A stretch of DNA of 41,342 nucleotides. Origin: CAYZQE01 sp964480635 (lineage in GTDB: Bacteria; Pseudomonadota; Gammaproteobacteria; GCA-001735895). Shown here in pieces: positions 30,242 through 38,716 of the stretch. The notes below the pieces were generated by a model. It worked only from the letters and a program-made list of their open reading frames with translations. It was not told the origin of the DNA and made no database searches. The number at the start of each line of letters is the position of its first letter. Position 1 is the stretch's first letter. A program made the position numbers and the translations under genes. The DNA lies in assembly GCA_964480635.1 (NCBI GenBank), contig CAYZQE010000010.1, positions 1 through 41,342 of the forward strand, given 5' to 3'.

Positions 30242-33200
30242 ATGTATTTACGTTTTATTTCTAATCATGTGCTGGCTAATTTAACCTTCGCCTTAATTTT
30301 AATTATTGGCACTATTTCATACTTAAACTTACCCCGACAACAAGACCCAGATATTAATTTTAATTGGATTATCATCACCACGGCGCTGAATGGTGCTAGC
30401 GCCGAAGATATTGAAAAGAAAGTCACCGACCCTATTGAAGAGGCTTTGAATGGTCTTGCTGATGTTAAATTTATTTCCAGTAATAGCCGTGAAGGGATTA
30501 GCAGTTTATTGGTTCGCTTTAATCAAATTGACTCACGGCTATATGATAAGCGCCTTGCTGATTTGCGCCGACAAATTCAAAGTGTTCAATCCAGCCTTCC
30601 CGACCAAGCTTCAGACCCCTTTATTTTAGAAATCATTTCATCCAATGCATTCCCCTCCGCTACCATTGTGCTTAAAGCAAATGCCTATGACGAAAACTTA
30701 CGCATTCAAACGCGTAATATCATTAAAGATATTAAACGCATCAAAGGTGTCGATCGCGTTAATAGCTTTGGCCAAAGCGATCCTGAATTACATATTAACT
30801 TTATCCCTCATCAACTCATTGAACATGGCATTAACCCCTCTCAATTGTCTGATAGCATCCGCACCCTGCTTAAAGATCAAGCCCTAGGTACACAACGCTT
30901 AGGCAACAATAACTGGATTATTCGATTAGATGGCAGTAGCCAAATCATTAATACGATTAATCACTTACCTATTTTGGGTCAATCGTATTATTTACCGCTT
31001 AATCAACTGGCTCAAGTCGCTGTAGCTAGAGAAGATGCTACTGAGCTAGTTTCAAGTAATCAACAACCCTCAATTTTACTGTCAGTTACCAAACAAAGTG
31101 GCGCAAATACGTTAGATTTAATTCAACGCGTTAAAGACTTCATTGAGCAACGTAATCTCTATCAAAATAAAACCGGCATCGAATTAATACTGATTAACGA
31201 TCAATCAGAAATCACCACCAATGCCATTAATATTATGCAAACCAATGCGCTCTACGGCTTAATGTTTGTACTCATTATTACGTTTATTTTTCTTGGGTTT
31301 AAAATGTCCATCATTACCACCATTGGCATACCCTTTATCTTAGCAGGGACTTTTTGGATGTTGGCAGCCCTAGGGCAGACGCTTAATGTGTCTGTTTTAC
31401 TGGCGGTTGTCATTGCCTTAGGTATGTTGGTTGATGACGCTGTCGTGGTTGCAGAAGCGATCTATTACCGTATCTCATTAGGTGAAGATAAACATACCGC
31501 GACAGTCAATGCGCTTAAAGAAGTATTTGCCCCTGTTACAACCGCTGTTTTAACCACTATGGCTGCCTTTTTACCACTGATGTTATTACCCGGTATTTTG
31601 GGTGAATTTATGCGCGTTATCCCATTAGTTGTCACTACAGCTCTACTGATTAGCCTTTTTGAAGCCTATTGGATGCTACCAGCGCATACCTTAACAATGA
31701 CCTTAAGTGCCGATTCAAAGCTTAAAACTTGGCGTTATTGGCTTAATCGTCGTTTACGTTTAAGTTACGCTAAAACACTGGTTAAAGTGATGCGATTTCC
31801 AGCCATTACCTTAATCATTGTTACCACTATGTTTGGTTCTTCAATTTATGCCGTCACTTCGGGCGCTGTTAAAGTAGATTTTTTTGCCAGTGACACGTTT
31901 CGCCTGTTTTATATCAATTTAGAAATGCCATCAGGCACAACTTTAAAACAAACCCATGAAAAGATAAAAATAATTGAACAAAAAGCGAGGTCGCTATTAA
32001 AACCACATGAATACAGAGATTTAGTCAGTTATGCTGGTTTAAAGTTTACCGAAACAGAAGCATTGTTTGGGACAAAACACGCACAAATTTTGGTGGGTTT
32101 AGAGCCAAAAATTGCTGGCGGGCGAACGGTTAAAAAAATTATTGATGACTTACGTGACGATATTTTTTCGCTGAAGGGCGAAGCGACTAATCTCACTTTC
32201 TTAACGCTCAGTGGTGGCCCACCCGTTTCTAAACCCATTAGTGTGAAAGTTCGTGGTGATGATTATTTACAAATACGTGTCGTTACAGATGAGTTAATAA
32301 ATTATTTAAAAACCCTCCCCGCCGTGTCAAACATAGCCGACGATGCGAGCTTGGGTTCACCACAACTCAGCTTACGCTTAAACCACATTAATATTCAACA
32401 AATGAATATTAATCCTGTTGAAGTACAGCGAACATTACAACTTTTAATTAATGGTGAGGTAGTGAGCAGTTTTCAAAAAAATAGCCAAAAAACGAATATT
32501 CGCGTACGTTCAATCATTCAAAGAAATGATGACATTGAAACCTTATTACAAAATTCAGTCTTTAATAATGAAGGCCAAGCCATTCCACTCTCTGCTTTAG
32601 TGATAGTAGATACGCAAAAAAGCTTAGGTAATATCAGGCACTTTAATTTTAAGCGAGCTATTACTTTAGAAGCAGACATTGATAAAAATCTAACCGATGA
32701 GGTAAAAATTAATGATCTTATTCAACAGCACTGGGCAAGTATTCAACATAAATATCCCAATATTGATTTAGATTTTAGCGGTGTACTTGATGAAATTAAA
32801 GAAAGCCTGTATGCCATCGCCGTGTTATTTATTTTTGGTGTTGGCTTAATGTTTATGATTTTGGGCACACAGTTCAAAAGCTATTTTCAACCCTTGTTAA
32901 TACTCGCCAGCATTCCACTTGCCATCATTGGCGTTATTTTTGGTATCTTAATCACCAATAACCCACTCAGTTTATATACGCTCTACGGCATTGTTGCATT
33001 AGCGGGTATTGCGGTTAATTCAGCCATCGTATTAATATCAACCGCCAATAGAAAGCTAGCTCAAGGTATGCCATTACTTCACGCCACCGTTTATGCTGCT
33101 AAAAGGCGTGTTATACCGATTCTTATAACCACCCTAACCACCATTGGTGGGTTGCTTTCTTTAGCCTTAGGTTTAGGCGGCGATTCATTAATTTGGGGGC

Positions 33201-33319
33201 CCGTGGCTAATGCCATTGTTTGGGGCTTAGGCTTTTCATCGGCCCTGACTTTATTTGTCATCCCCATTTTATATGGCTTATTTATGCAATGGAGCCATCT
33301 AGGAAAAAAATTAAGATAA
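30242..33319 (+). CDS. RND family efflux permease
   Basis: A 1025-residue proton-driven inner-membrane exporter with the usual RND layout: helix 1, a large periplasmic loop, helices 2-7, a second loop, and helices 8-12. The first helix is followed by LPRQQDPDINFNW. The proton relay in helix 4 is seen as ALGMLVDDAVVVAEAIYY. The second half has FKSYFQPLLILASIPLAIIG and a late helix AIVWGLGFSSALTLFVIPIL. Length fits the HAE1/AcrB-like branch, though this is a divergent member, and the substrate cannot be assigned. It is translationally close to its adaptor and converges on the beta-helix gene. Confidence 0.92.
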   Translation: MYLRFISNHVLANLTFALILIIGTISYLNLPRQQDPDINFNWIIITTALNGASAEDIEKKVTDPIEEALNGLADVKFISSNSREGISSLLVRFNQIDSRLYDKRLADLRRQIQSVQSSLPDQASDPFILEIISSNAFPSATIVLKANAYDENLRIQTRNIIKDIKRIKGVDRVNSFGQSDPELHINFIPHQLIEHGINPSQLSDSIRTLLKDQALGTQRLGNNNWIIRLDGSSQIINTINHLPILGQSYYLPLNQLAQVAVAREDATELVSSNQQPSILLSVTKQSGANTLDLIQRVKDFIEQRNLYQNKTGIELILINDQSEITTNAINIMQTNALYGLMFVLIITFIFLGFKMSIITTIGIPFILAGTFWMLAALGQTLNVSVLLAVVIALGMLVDDAVVVAEAIYYRISLGEDKHTATVNALKEVFAPVTTAVLTTMAAFLPLMLLPGILGEFMRVIPLVVTTALLISLFEAYWMLPAHTLTMTLSADSKLKTWRYWLNRRLRLSYAKTLVKVMRFPAITLIIVTTMFGSSIYAVTSGAVKVDFFASDTFRLFYINLEMPSGTTLKQTHEKIKIIEQKARSLLKPHEYRDLVSYAGLKFTETEALFGTKHAQILVGLEPKIAGGRTVKKIIDDLRDDIFSLKGEATNLTFLTLSGGPPVSKPISVKVRGDDYLQIRVVTDELINYLKTLPAVSNIADDASLGSPQLSLRLNHINIQQMNINPVEVQRTLQLLINGEVVSSFQKNSQKTNIRVRSIIQRNDDIETLLQNSVFNNEGQAIPLSALVIVDTQKSLGNIRHFNFKRAITLEADIDKNLTDEVKINDLIQQHWASIQHKYPNIDLDFSGVLDEIKESLYAIAVLFIFGVGLMFMILGTQFKSYFQPLLILASIPLAIIGVIFGILITNNPLSLYTLYGIVALAGIAVNSAIVLISTANRKLAQGMPLLHATVYAAKRRVIPILITTLTTIGGLLSLALGLGGDSLIWGPVANAIVWGLGFSSALTLFVIPILYGLFMQWSHLGKKLR

Positions 33320-33351
33320 TCATTAAGGAGACAACCTCAACAAAAAAAAGA

Positions 33352-33408
33352 TTGTGGCTCGGAGAGTTCAATGGTATTTTGACTCCGACTCCTTTAACTA
33401 AACCACAA
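33352..33408. other. Nested imperfect hairpin between convergent genes
   Basis: Outer arms TTGTGG (33352-33357) and CCACAA (33403-33408), middle arms CGGAG and CTCCG, and inner arms TCAA and TTGA can stack as one interrupted hairpin in the 147-base gap between the RND permease and the beta-helix gene. It may act in termination; no long T-run is present. Confidence 0.3.
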
Positions 33409-33466
33409 AAGATAATAACTGAGCACGCACAAAGTTTTTACGCTGTGGTGCCCAGTCTGTTTTATA

Positions 33467-34921
33467 TTAAGGACAAGATACAGTACCTAAGTTATTTAAC
33501 ACAATCCCACTATCATTATATTGCTCAGGGTATTGGCAAGAGATAAATACACCATTCATATTTGAGGCTGTACCTCCATGTTTAAAAGTAGCGAAGCTAA
33601 TTATATTTATCCCAGTTCCTTCAGTAATCGTAATATTATTAATAGTGACCGTTGCGCTAGACTCGATGGTAAAAAGATTTGAAGGATAGCCAATGCTTGA
33701 ATTGTATATTTCTAGGTTTGCTCCTTGTTTGATATTGAATTGCCCATCATTTTGAGTGGAGTTTTGAAAAATAATATTAGAATTTGATGCTGCATCAAAT
33801 CCACCACCATCGATAGTTGAGTTATTATCAATTCTAATAGTAGAGGATGTTCTAGTACTAATGTCATCATTAATTAACGTATTATTAATGGTGATAACAC
33901 TGTTTCTCTCTGCTCTCACCTCGCCATCAATATCTGAGCCATTAATATTAATGTTGCCACCGTTTTCTGCAACAACATTACCATTTAGATTAGAATCTCT
34001 AACATTAATAACACCATTCCAACTTGCATTTAAAACATTGCCATCATAGTTATTGGCACTGGGGCTGGGTGTAAAAGTATTCCCAGATTCTTTAATTCTA
34101 ATCGTAGCGTTGTGACTGGCAACCAGAACATTAGGTACTGATGATGGTGTTGGCGTTGTGCCGCCTATGACCGAAATAGTCCCTCGAATACCGATGACAG
34201 AGTTTCTACCGGCTTCTATGCCACTCTCAAGAAAGCCACTTATCGTATTACCGTCAAAAAGGCGTACTGAGGCCGCATCATATGAACCTAAACCAACATC
34301 GCCACCTACGATATCAATATTGTACAAAGAAGCACTTGAACCTTTATTAATATTAAGATTGTATGTAAAACGAGAGTTATCGTTAGCTGATGAGCTAACT
34401 CTGCTATAAGCAATGAGTGATAAATTATCAAGAATAAGGTTTTGGGTTCTCTGAACAGTTAAAGCTGACGGAAAATCAGTTGCTACATTGGCAGCTAAAC
34501 TAATCCCATCATCTTTAACACCTATGTCATCACCTGTAATAGTAATATTCGAGCGACCATTAATTTCAATGGGGCCATTACAAATCCCCGTTAAAATATA
34601 GGTAGTATTATTTGCAATCGTTGTGTTGATAAAGGTATTGGCATCAGCATCACAATTAATCGCAACTTCACGTTGTTGGTTTTCTGAAACCTCTTGAATT
34701 TGATTCGTTACTGTCGATAATTCGGTATTAATATCCGTAATATCATTACTGTTTATTGTTATCTGGGCATCGTTAGCATTAACCGCTGTTTTAACATTAT
34801 TTAATTTAGTTGCGGTTAAGGTATCTCCCGTATTAAAAGTATCTGTGATTGTACCTGCTAGTCCGTTTTGAGAAAGTGCAACAAAAGCTGCTATTACTGT
34901 TATTTTTATTGAATGATTCAT
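33467..34921 (-). CDS. Secreted protein with predicted right-handed beta-helix
   Basis: A 484-residue exported protein with signal peptide (NHSIKITVIAAFVALSQNGL, cleavage near LAG). The segment DTFNTGDTLTATKLNNVKTA is followed by a short coiled-coil-like linker (about 45-90). The body, from about 95 to 470, repeats short Asn/Ile/Ser/Gly-rich strands (INGRSNITITGD, GVINVRDSNLNGNVVAENGG, NININGSDIDGEVRAERNSV). This spacing is typical of a parallel beta-helix as in pectate-lyase-like surface proteins. No catalytic residues are recognisable. It follows the lipoprotein gene by 27 bases on the same strand. Function unknown; cell-surface or adhesive use is inference. Confidence 0.72.
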   Translation of the reverse strand: MNHSIKITVIAAFVALSQNGLAGTITDTFNTGDTLTATKLNNVKTAVNANDAQITINSNDITDINTELSTVTNQIQEVSENQQREVAINCDADANTFINTTIANNTTYILTGICNGPIEINGRSNITITGDDIGVKDDGISLAANVATDFPSALTVQRTQNLILDNLSLIAYSRVSSSANDNSRFTYNLNINKGSSASLYNIDIVGGDVGLGSYDAASVRLFDGNTISGFLESGIEAGRNSVIGIRGTISVIGGTTPTPSSVPNVLVASHNATIRIKESGNTFTPSPSANNYDGNVLNASWNGVINVRDSNLNGNVVAENGGNININGSDIDGEVRAERNSVITINNTLINDDISTRTSSTIRIDNNSTIDGGGFDAASNSNIIFQNSTQNDGQFNIKQGANLEIYNSSIGYPSNLFTIESSATVTINNITITEGTGINIISFATFKHGGTASNMNGVFISCQYPEQYNDSGIVLNNLGTVSCP

Positions 34922-34948
34922 GTGATTATTCTCTTTATGTTTTTGTAA

Positions 34949-35920
34949 TTAAAGTTTGCAGCCGTTAATACTGGACTCGCCTAAGACACAATTTGGCAAG
35001 CTAGTTGACAATGAATTTGCGATGGCTGTGGTTAAAGCTGAAACCGTATTAGGGTCTGCAATACTTGTTTCAGTGGCATTGTTTAGTATGTCACTGACTG
35101 ACGCAGTGATAGATATGGCTATATTAATGGGGCCAATTGTTCCCGCTATGCTTGATACGGTTTCTGCAATAGCATTTGATGCTGCATTAATAGCATTGGC
35201 TACTGCTGGAGCCGCTGTTGCCGCGCTACTCATCATGTTGTTGATATCACTGCTTAGCTTGAAATCAATGGGGTTTATTGCGTTAACAATTGTTTCAGCT
35301 ATCGCTTTTATCGCTACAGTAGAATCATCTTGTCCTGAAGCAATTTCAACGCTTTTTAATAACGTGGATAACGCTAAGCCTATTTTCATAGCGACGGCAG
35401 CCGTGCTATTACCCGTCGTGTCTGCTTTAGCTGATGCGACATAATTTGCTGTGGCAGGGTCAATTGGGTTGTAGCTACCGAGCTTTAAATTTGTAATGAT
35501 TTTAGTAATGGCATTGTTTAGATCAGAGCTTGAAATACGTGTTTGATTGGGTGCGGTATTACTCAGTGCTGAGGCAACTATTAAGGTTGTTATCGGTGAA
35601 ATAATAACACCGTCAACTTGGGCAACACCGGTCATGGTAGGGAGTTGCGCGTTAGTATCCGAATCAATACAGTTTTTTGCGGTGACAACCTCCCCCGCTT
35701 CTAATGTTCCAGCGATAGTATATTCGCCAGGTTGCCCTGTCTCTTTTGCCGTCAGACCTAGAGCCGTTACGCTACAGCTAATGGCTGCACCATCAAATAT
35801 TTGAATTGGTGTACTACTGGTTGTGCCGCCACCACCGCTTCCATCGCTACCGCCACCACAGGCACTGAGCAAGATAAGTGATGTTGAAAGGAAAATGGTC
35901 TGTTTATTTATTTTAATCAT
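34949..35920 (-). CDS. Predicted lipoprotein, Ala/Ile/Ser-rich
   Basis: A 323-residue exported lipoprotein. The lipobox LLSAC puts the lipidated cysteine at C21, followed by a Gly/Ser linker (GGGSDGSGGGGTTSS). The rest is a low-complexity Ala/Ile/Asn/Ser-rich helical or strand-rich region. A cysteine occurs near the start (AISCSVTALG), another at NCIDSD, and two at the end (NCVLGESSINGCKL). I do not recognise a domain. It lies between the two-component genes and the beta-helix gene on one strand, so it may be part of the same transcript. Confidence 0.72.
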   Translation of the reverse strand: MIKINKQTIFLSTSLILLSACGGGSDGSGGGGTTSSTPIQIFDGAAISCSVTALGLTAKETGQPGEYTIAGTLEAGEVVTAKNCIDSDTNAQLPTMTGVAQVDGVIISPITTLIVASALSNTAPNQTRISSSDLNNAITKIITNLKLGSYNPIDPATANYVASAKADTTGNSTAAVAMKIGLALSTLLKSVEIASGQDDSTVAIKAIAETIVNAINPIDFKLSSDINNMMSSAATAAPAVANAINAASNAIAETVSSIAGTIGPINIAISITASVSDILNNATETSIADPNTVSALTTAIANSLSTSLPNCVLGESSINGCKL

Positions 35921-36011
35921 TAAAAACTCCTTTTGAATGATTAGAATTTAGCAGAACAATTTTAAAAAATCCCCCGTATTAGACACTGGTTTCTGTGCCC
36001 GATTTAAAAAA

Positions 36012-36563
36012 TTATTTTTTTATCAACGGGAGTGCGCCCTTCGCGTTTATATTTTTTCGATGCCACTCAATAGTACGAGTGCTGACATTGAGTTGGTCTG
36101 CAATTTGTTTGCTTAATAGGCCACTATTTATCAAAATAGCAATTTGTCGTTCAGTGTTTGTTAATTTACTTAAAAAAGAATAAAAATGCGCATCACTCTT
36201 TGATTCCTCAATAGCTTCTGCAATAACGTCTATTAACTTTTCATCGTTAACTGGTTTTATTAAAAAATGACAAGCGCCGGTTCTTAATGCATCAACAGCA
36301 TCTTCAAGACGGGCGCTTCCGGTTAAAAAAACGATGGGTGGAATGAATTCTCGCTCTAATAATAAAACCTGCATATTAAAACCAGACATGCCCGACATCT
36401 TGACATCGAGTAAAATACAGCATGGTTGGTGGCTTATTGGATATAGTAAAAAATCTTCCGCACTTGTGAACTCTTTAGTTTGAAATCCTTCATCCGATAA
36501 AATTCCAGCAAGGGAGCTTCTGAGTAAATTATCATCGTCAACAATATAAACCAACCCAAGCAT
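36012..36563 (-). CDS. FixJ-like response regulator with short C-terminus
   Basis: A 183-residue regulator. Receiver residues are D10-D11 (YIVDDDNLL), phospho-acceptor D53 (ILLDVKMSGMSG), T/S in FLTGSA and K in FLIKPVNDEKL. The LuxR-type helix-turn-helix reads LTNTERQIAILINSGLLSKQ, then IADQLNVSTRTIEWHRKNI. The protein ends at NAKGALPLIKK, shorter than usual for the last helix; an A7 tract precedes the stop. It overlaps the kinase stop by one base (TAATG), so the two are translationally coupled. Confidence 0.87.
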   Translation of the reverse strand: MLGLVYIVDDDNLLRSSLAGILSDEGFQTKEFTSAEDFLLYPISHQPCCILLDVKMSGMSGFNMQVLLLEREFIPPIVFLTGSARLEDAVDALRTGACHFLIKPVNDEKLIDVIAEAIEESKSDAHFYSFLSKLTNTERQIAILINSGLLSKQIADQLNVSTRTIEWHRKNINAKGALPLIKK

Positions 36564-38233
36564 TATTTAAGGTTCTCTTTTATACATTTAGTTTTTAACT
36601 GAAAAAAATGGTTTTTTGGCTCATTACGAACATATTCAAGTGACCCTCCTCTTCGGTTTGCAATTGACCGACTCACCCAAAGCCCAAGCCCTAAACCATC
36701 AGGCGTTTCACTACTGCCCAGCTGAAAAACCTTATTTAGCATGGCTTCGTCAATTACTTTACCGGTATCGAAAATTTTAAAGATTATGGTTTCCTCATTA
36801 TAATGCTCAACAGTGATCGTAATTTCTCTAATGGATGCTTTTTTTAAACTACTTATGCTATTTGATATTAAGTTTAAAAATATTTGAATGAATTCATTTT
36901 GCTCTAAAGCAATGTCCGGTAAATTACTAACATCACATAAATCCATAGTAACTTCATGCTTCTTTAACGAAGAGGCTAAAAGCTCATTTATAGTATGAAA
37001 AGCATTATCAACTGAACAGTGAATCTTATTAGTGATAGGCGCTTTTATAAGGTGACGAATGGTACTGATTGTTTTTCCAGCTTGGTCAATGGCTAGCTTT
37101 ACATTATTCAGTTCATTGACTTCTATCGACCAGTCTCCATTCAGCTTTTCAAGACGCCTTCTTACTCGTTGCGACGAGGTCATTGCCGTTTGTAACGGTG
37201 TACTTAATTCATGTGTAATATTGGCACTTAACTCATTTAAAGTTAAGAGCTTTGATGCCGTATTAAGAGACCTTTCCGTTTCGATGAGCTCTTCGCTTTT
37301 AAGTGAAAATGCTTTAACAAAATTATAAAAATAGAAGGCCGTAATCGCAATGGCGAGTAGTGTTGTTTGATATGAGAATCCTTCGTCTAAGATGCTAAAA
37401 TATTTTACTGTCATAATAATCGTAAGTGACGAACAAACAATGGTACTAACAATGACTGCCCATGAGGTTTTAATGGCTAAAACAGAAATCGGTAATAATG
37501 CAAAAAATAATGAGATGATAATGGGTATACGTTCATCATACTCTGAACGTAAAGTAGCAATGATAGCGGGGAAGACAATAATGAAGACGATAGATACCCA
37601 AGAGATGAGATCTATCGGTACTTTTTGATTGTTTATTATTGAATTTTGTATTAATAATGAGTTTCTAGGATCAACCCAACGATTGAAATATCGATAACCG
37701 ATTAATACAAAAAGCGGCGTTAAAATAATGACGCCCACAAAATCACCAATCCACCATGCAAGCCAAATAGATTTCCCAACATCAGTGGTTATTTCACCCA
37801 AAGAAATAAGAACCATAATCCCTAAGCTGGCAGCGCCTAACGAACCACCAAGTAAAAACAACAAATATAGAACTGGCTTTAATAAGTTAGTTATTTCTGA
37901 ATGTTCAATTTTTAATTCAATTTTATTATAGAGGTTTATGGCAAACCAGTACGGCGCTGTAAAACCAAAAGCGAGAAAGGACGATGCCATTAAAGTATAA
38001 GGTAATCCTGGCATGCCAGACTGAATAAACTTAGCTTGTACTGACGTTAAGCCAATACAAAGCCAAACCATGATAAACCCATCTTTTTTCCAAAGTAACA
38101 AAATAGCTACTGCTAAACCCGCTGGAGCAAACCACAAGCTAGCGTAGGGGGCATATTCAAAAAGAGACGATAAATACCATAGGCAGATATATAAAATAAT
38201 AAGCACAGGTGTTATTAATAAGTTTTTATTCAT
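36563..38233 (-). CDS. MASE1-type membrane histidine kinase
   Basis: A 556-residue sensor kinase. The first about 305 residues hold some eight membrane helices resembling the MASE1 sensory domain (EYAPYASLWFAPAGLAVAIL, and LAWWIGDFVGVIILTPLFVL). A short coiled linker leads to the HisKA domain with H341 (ANITHELSTPLQTAMTSSQR). The ATPase domain has an N-box FLNLISNSISSLKKA and glycine boxes FDTGKVI and DGLGLGLWVSRSIANRRGGS. There is no large periplasmic domain, so the ligand is probably sensed in or at the membrane. It pairs with the FixJ-like regulator directly downstream. Confidence 0.88.
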   Translation of the reverse strand: MNKNLLITPVLIILYICLWYLSSLFEYAPYASLWFAPAGLAVAILLLWKKDGFIMVWLCIGLTSVQAKFIQSGMPGLPYTLMASSFLAFGFTAPYWFAINLYNKIELKIEHSEITNLLKPVLYLLFLLGGSLGAASLGIMVLISLGEITTDVGKSIWLAWWIGDFVGVIILTPLFVLIGYRYFNRWVDPRNSLLIQNSIINNQKVPIDLISWVSIVFIIVFPAIIATLRSEYDERIPIIISLFFALLPISVLAIKTSWAVIVSTIVCSSLTIIMTVKYFSILDEGFSYQTTLLAIAITAFYFYNFVKAFSLKSEELIETERSLNTASKLLTLNELSANITHELSTPLQTAMTSSQRVRRRLEKLNGDWSIEVNELNNVKLAIDQAGKTISTIRHLIKAPITNKIHCSVDNAFHTINELLASSLKKHEVTMDLCDVSNLPDIALEQNEFIQIFLNLISNSISSLKKASIREITITVEHYNEETIIFKIFDTGKVIDEAMLNKVFQLGSSETPDGLGLGLWVSRSIANRRGGSLEYVRNEPKNHFFQLKTKCIKENLK

Positions 38234-38296
38234 AAAAAATGAGGGGGGATAAATATTCTGTGTAACTGCTCTGGCTTAAACCCAACTAAAGAACCA

Positions 38297-38330
38297 TCTT
38301 TATCATATTGCTATATCAATATGATAAAGA
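38297..38330. promoter_or_regulatory. Perfect 14-bp AT-rich inverted repeat
   Basis: TCTTTATCATATTG (38297-38310), six-base loop, CAATATGATAAAGA (38317-38330), in the gap between iscX and the MASE1 kinase, both on the minus strand. No T-tract follows, so it is either a weak terminator for iscX or an operator for the kinase operon. Confidence 0.5.
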
Positions 38331-38338
38331 CACAAGCC

Positions 38339-38539
38339 TTAATCTTTTTCTTCTATCCACATCATTTGAATGGCTTCTAAAATTTGCTCATTTGATTTAT
38401 CAGGGTCATCAGAAAAGCCTTCAAGCTGTGTTACCCATTGATGTAAGTCTGTAAAACGAACAAATTGAGGGTCGACATCCTCGTGTGCTTCACATAATTC
38501 AATGGCAATATCTAAAGTATCTGTCCAGCGTAAATCCAT
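38339..38539 (-). CDS. iscX: IscX (YfhJ), Fe-S assembly regulator
   Basis: A 66-residue acidic protein closely resembling E. coli IscX: MDLRWTDTLDIAIEL at the start, VDPQFVRFTDLHQWV in the middle, and DDPDKSNEQILEAIQMMWIE at the end. IscX binds IscS and iron and tunes cluster assembly. The usual isc neighbours (iscS, iscU, hscA, fdx) are absent from the window, so the gene stands alone here. It fits a cell making many Fe-S proteins for Dsr, but that link is inference. Confidence 0.93.
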   Translation of the reverse strand: MDLRWTDTLDIAIELCEAHEDVDPQFVRFTDLHQWVTQLEGFSDDPDKSNEQILEAIQMMWIEEKD

Positions 38540-38570
38540 GGTTATTCTCTGTGTTTAAAATGTAATTAAG

Positions 38571-38591
38571 GCTTAATTATAATGATTAAGC
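38571..38591. promoter_or_regulatory. Inverted repeat upstream of iscX
   Basis: GCTTAAT, seven bases, ATTAAGC: a perfect 7-bp dyad 31 bases before the iscX ATG, in the divergent region shared with the 398-residue gene. A candidate operator. Confidence 0.35.
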
Positions 38592-38678
38592 AATTATTTA
38601 ATAGACTCCCTCTTCATTTTTTAAGCTATAAATAATATCAATTTACCCCCTCTGAGCTAAAGAACTTATAAGTCATCA

Positions 38679-38687
38679 TGTTATAAT
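38679..38687 (+). promoter_or_regulatory. Extended -10 promoter for the 398-residue gene
   Basis: TGTTATAAT matches the TG-n-TATAAT extended -10 consensus perfectly and lies 29 bases before the ATG at 38717. No -35 match at 17 bases, which extended -10 promoters do not need. Confidence 0.55.
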
Positions 38688-38716
38688 ATTCTCTTTAAAC
38701 TGACCTAATAGTTAAT

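Noticed and set aside
33220..33546. Plus-strand frame overlapping the RND permease end
   Set aside because: It overlaps the last permease helix in another frame and runs into the convergent beta-helix gene; no protein-like features.
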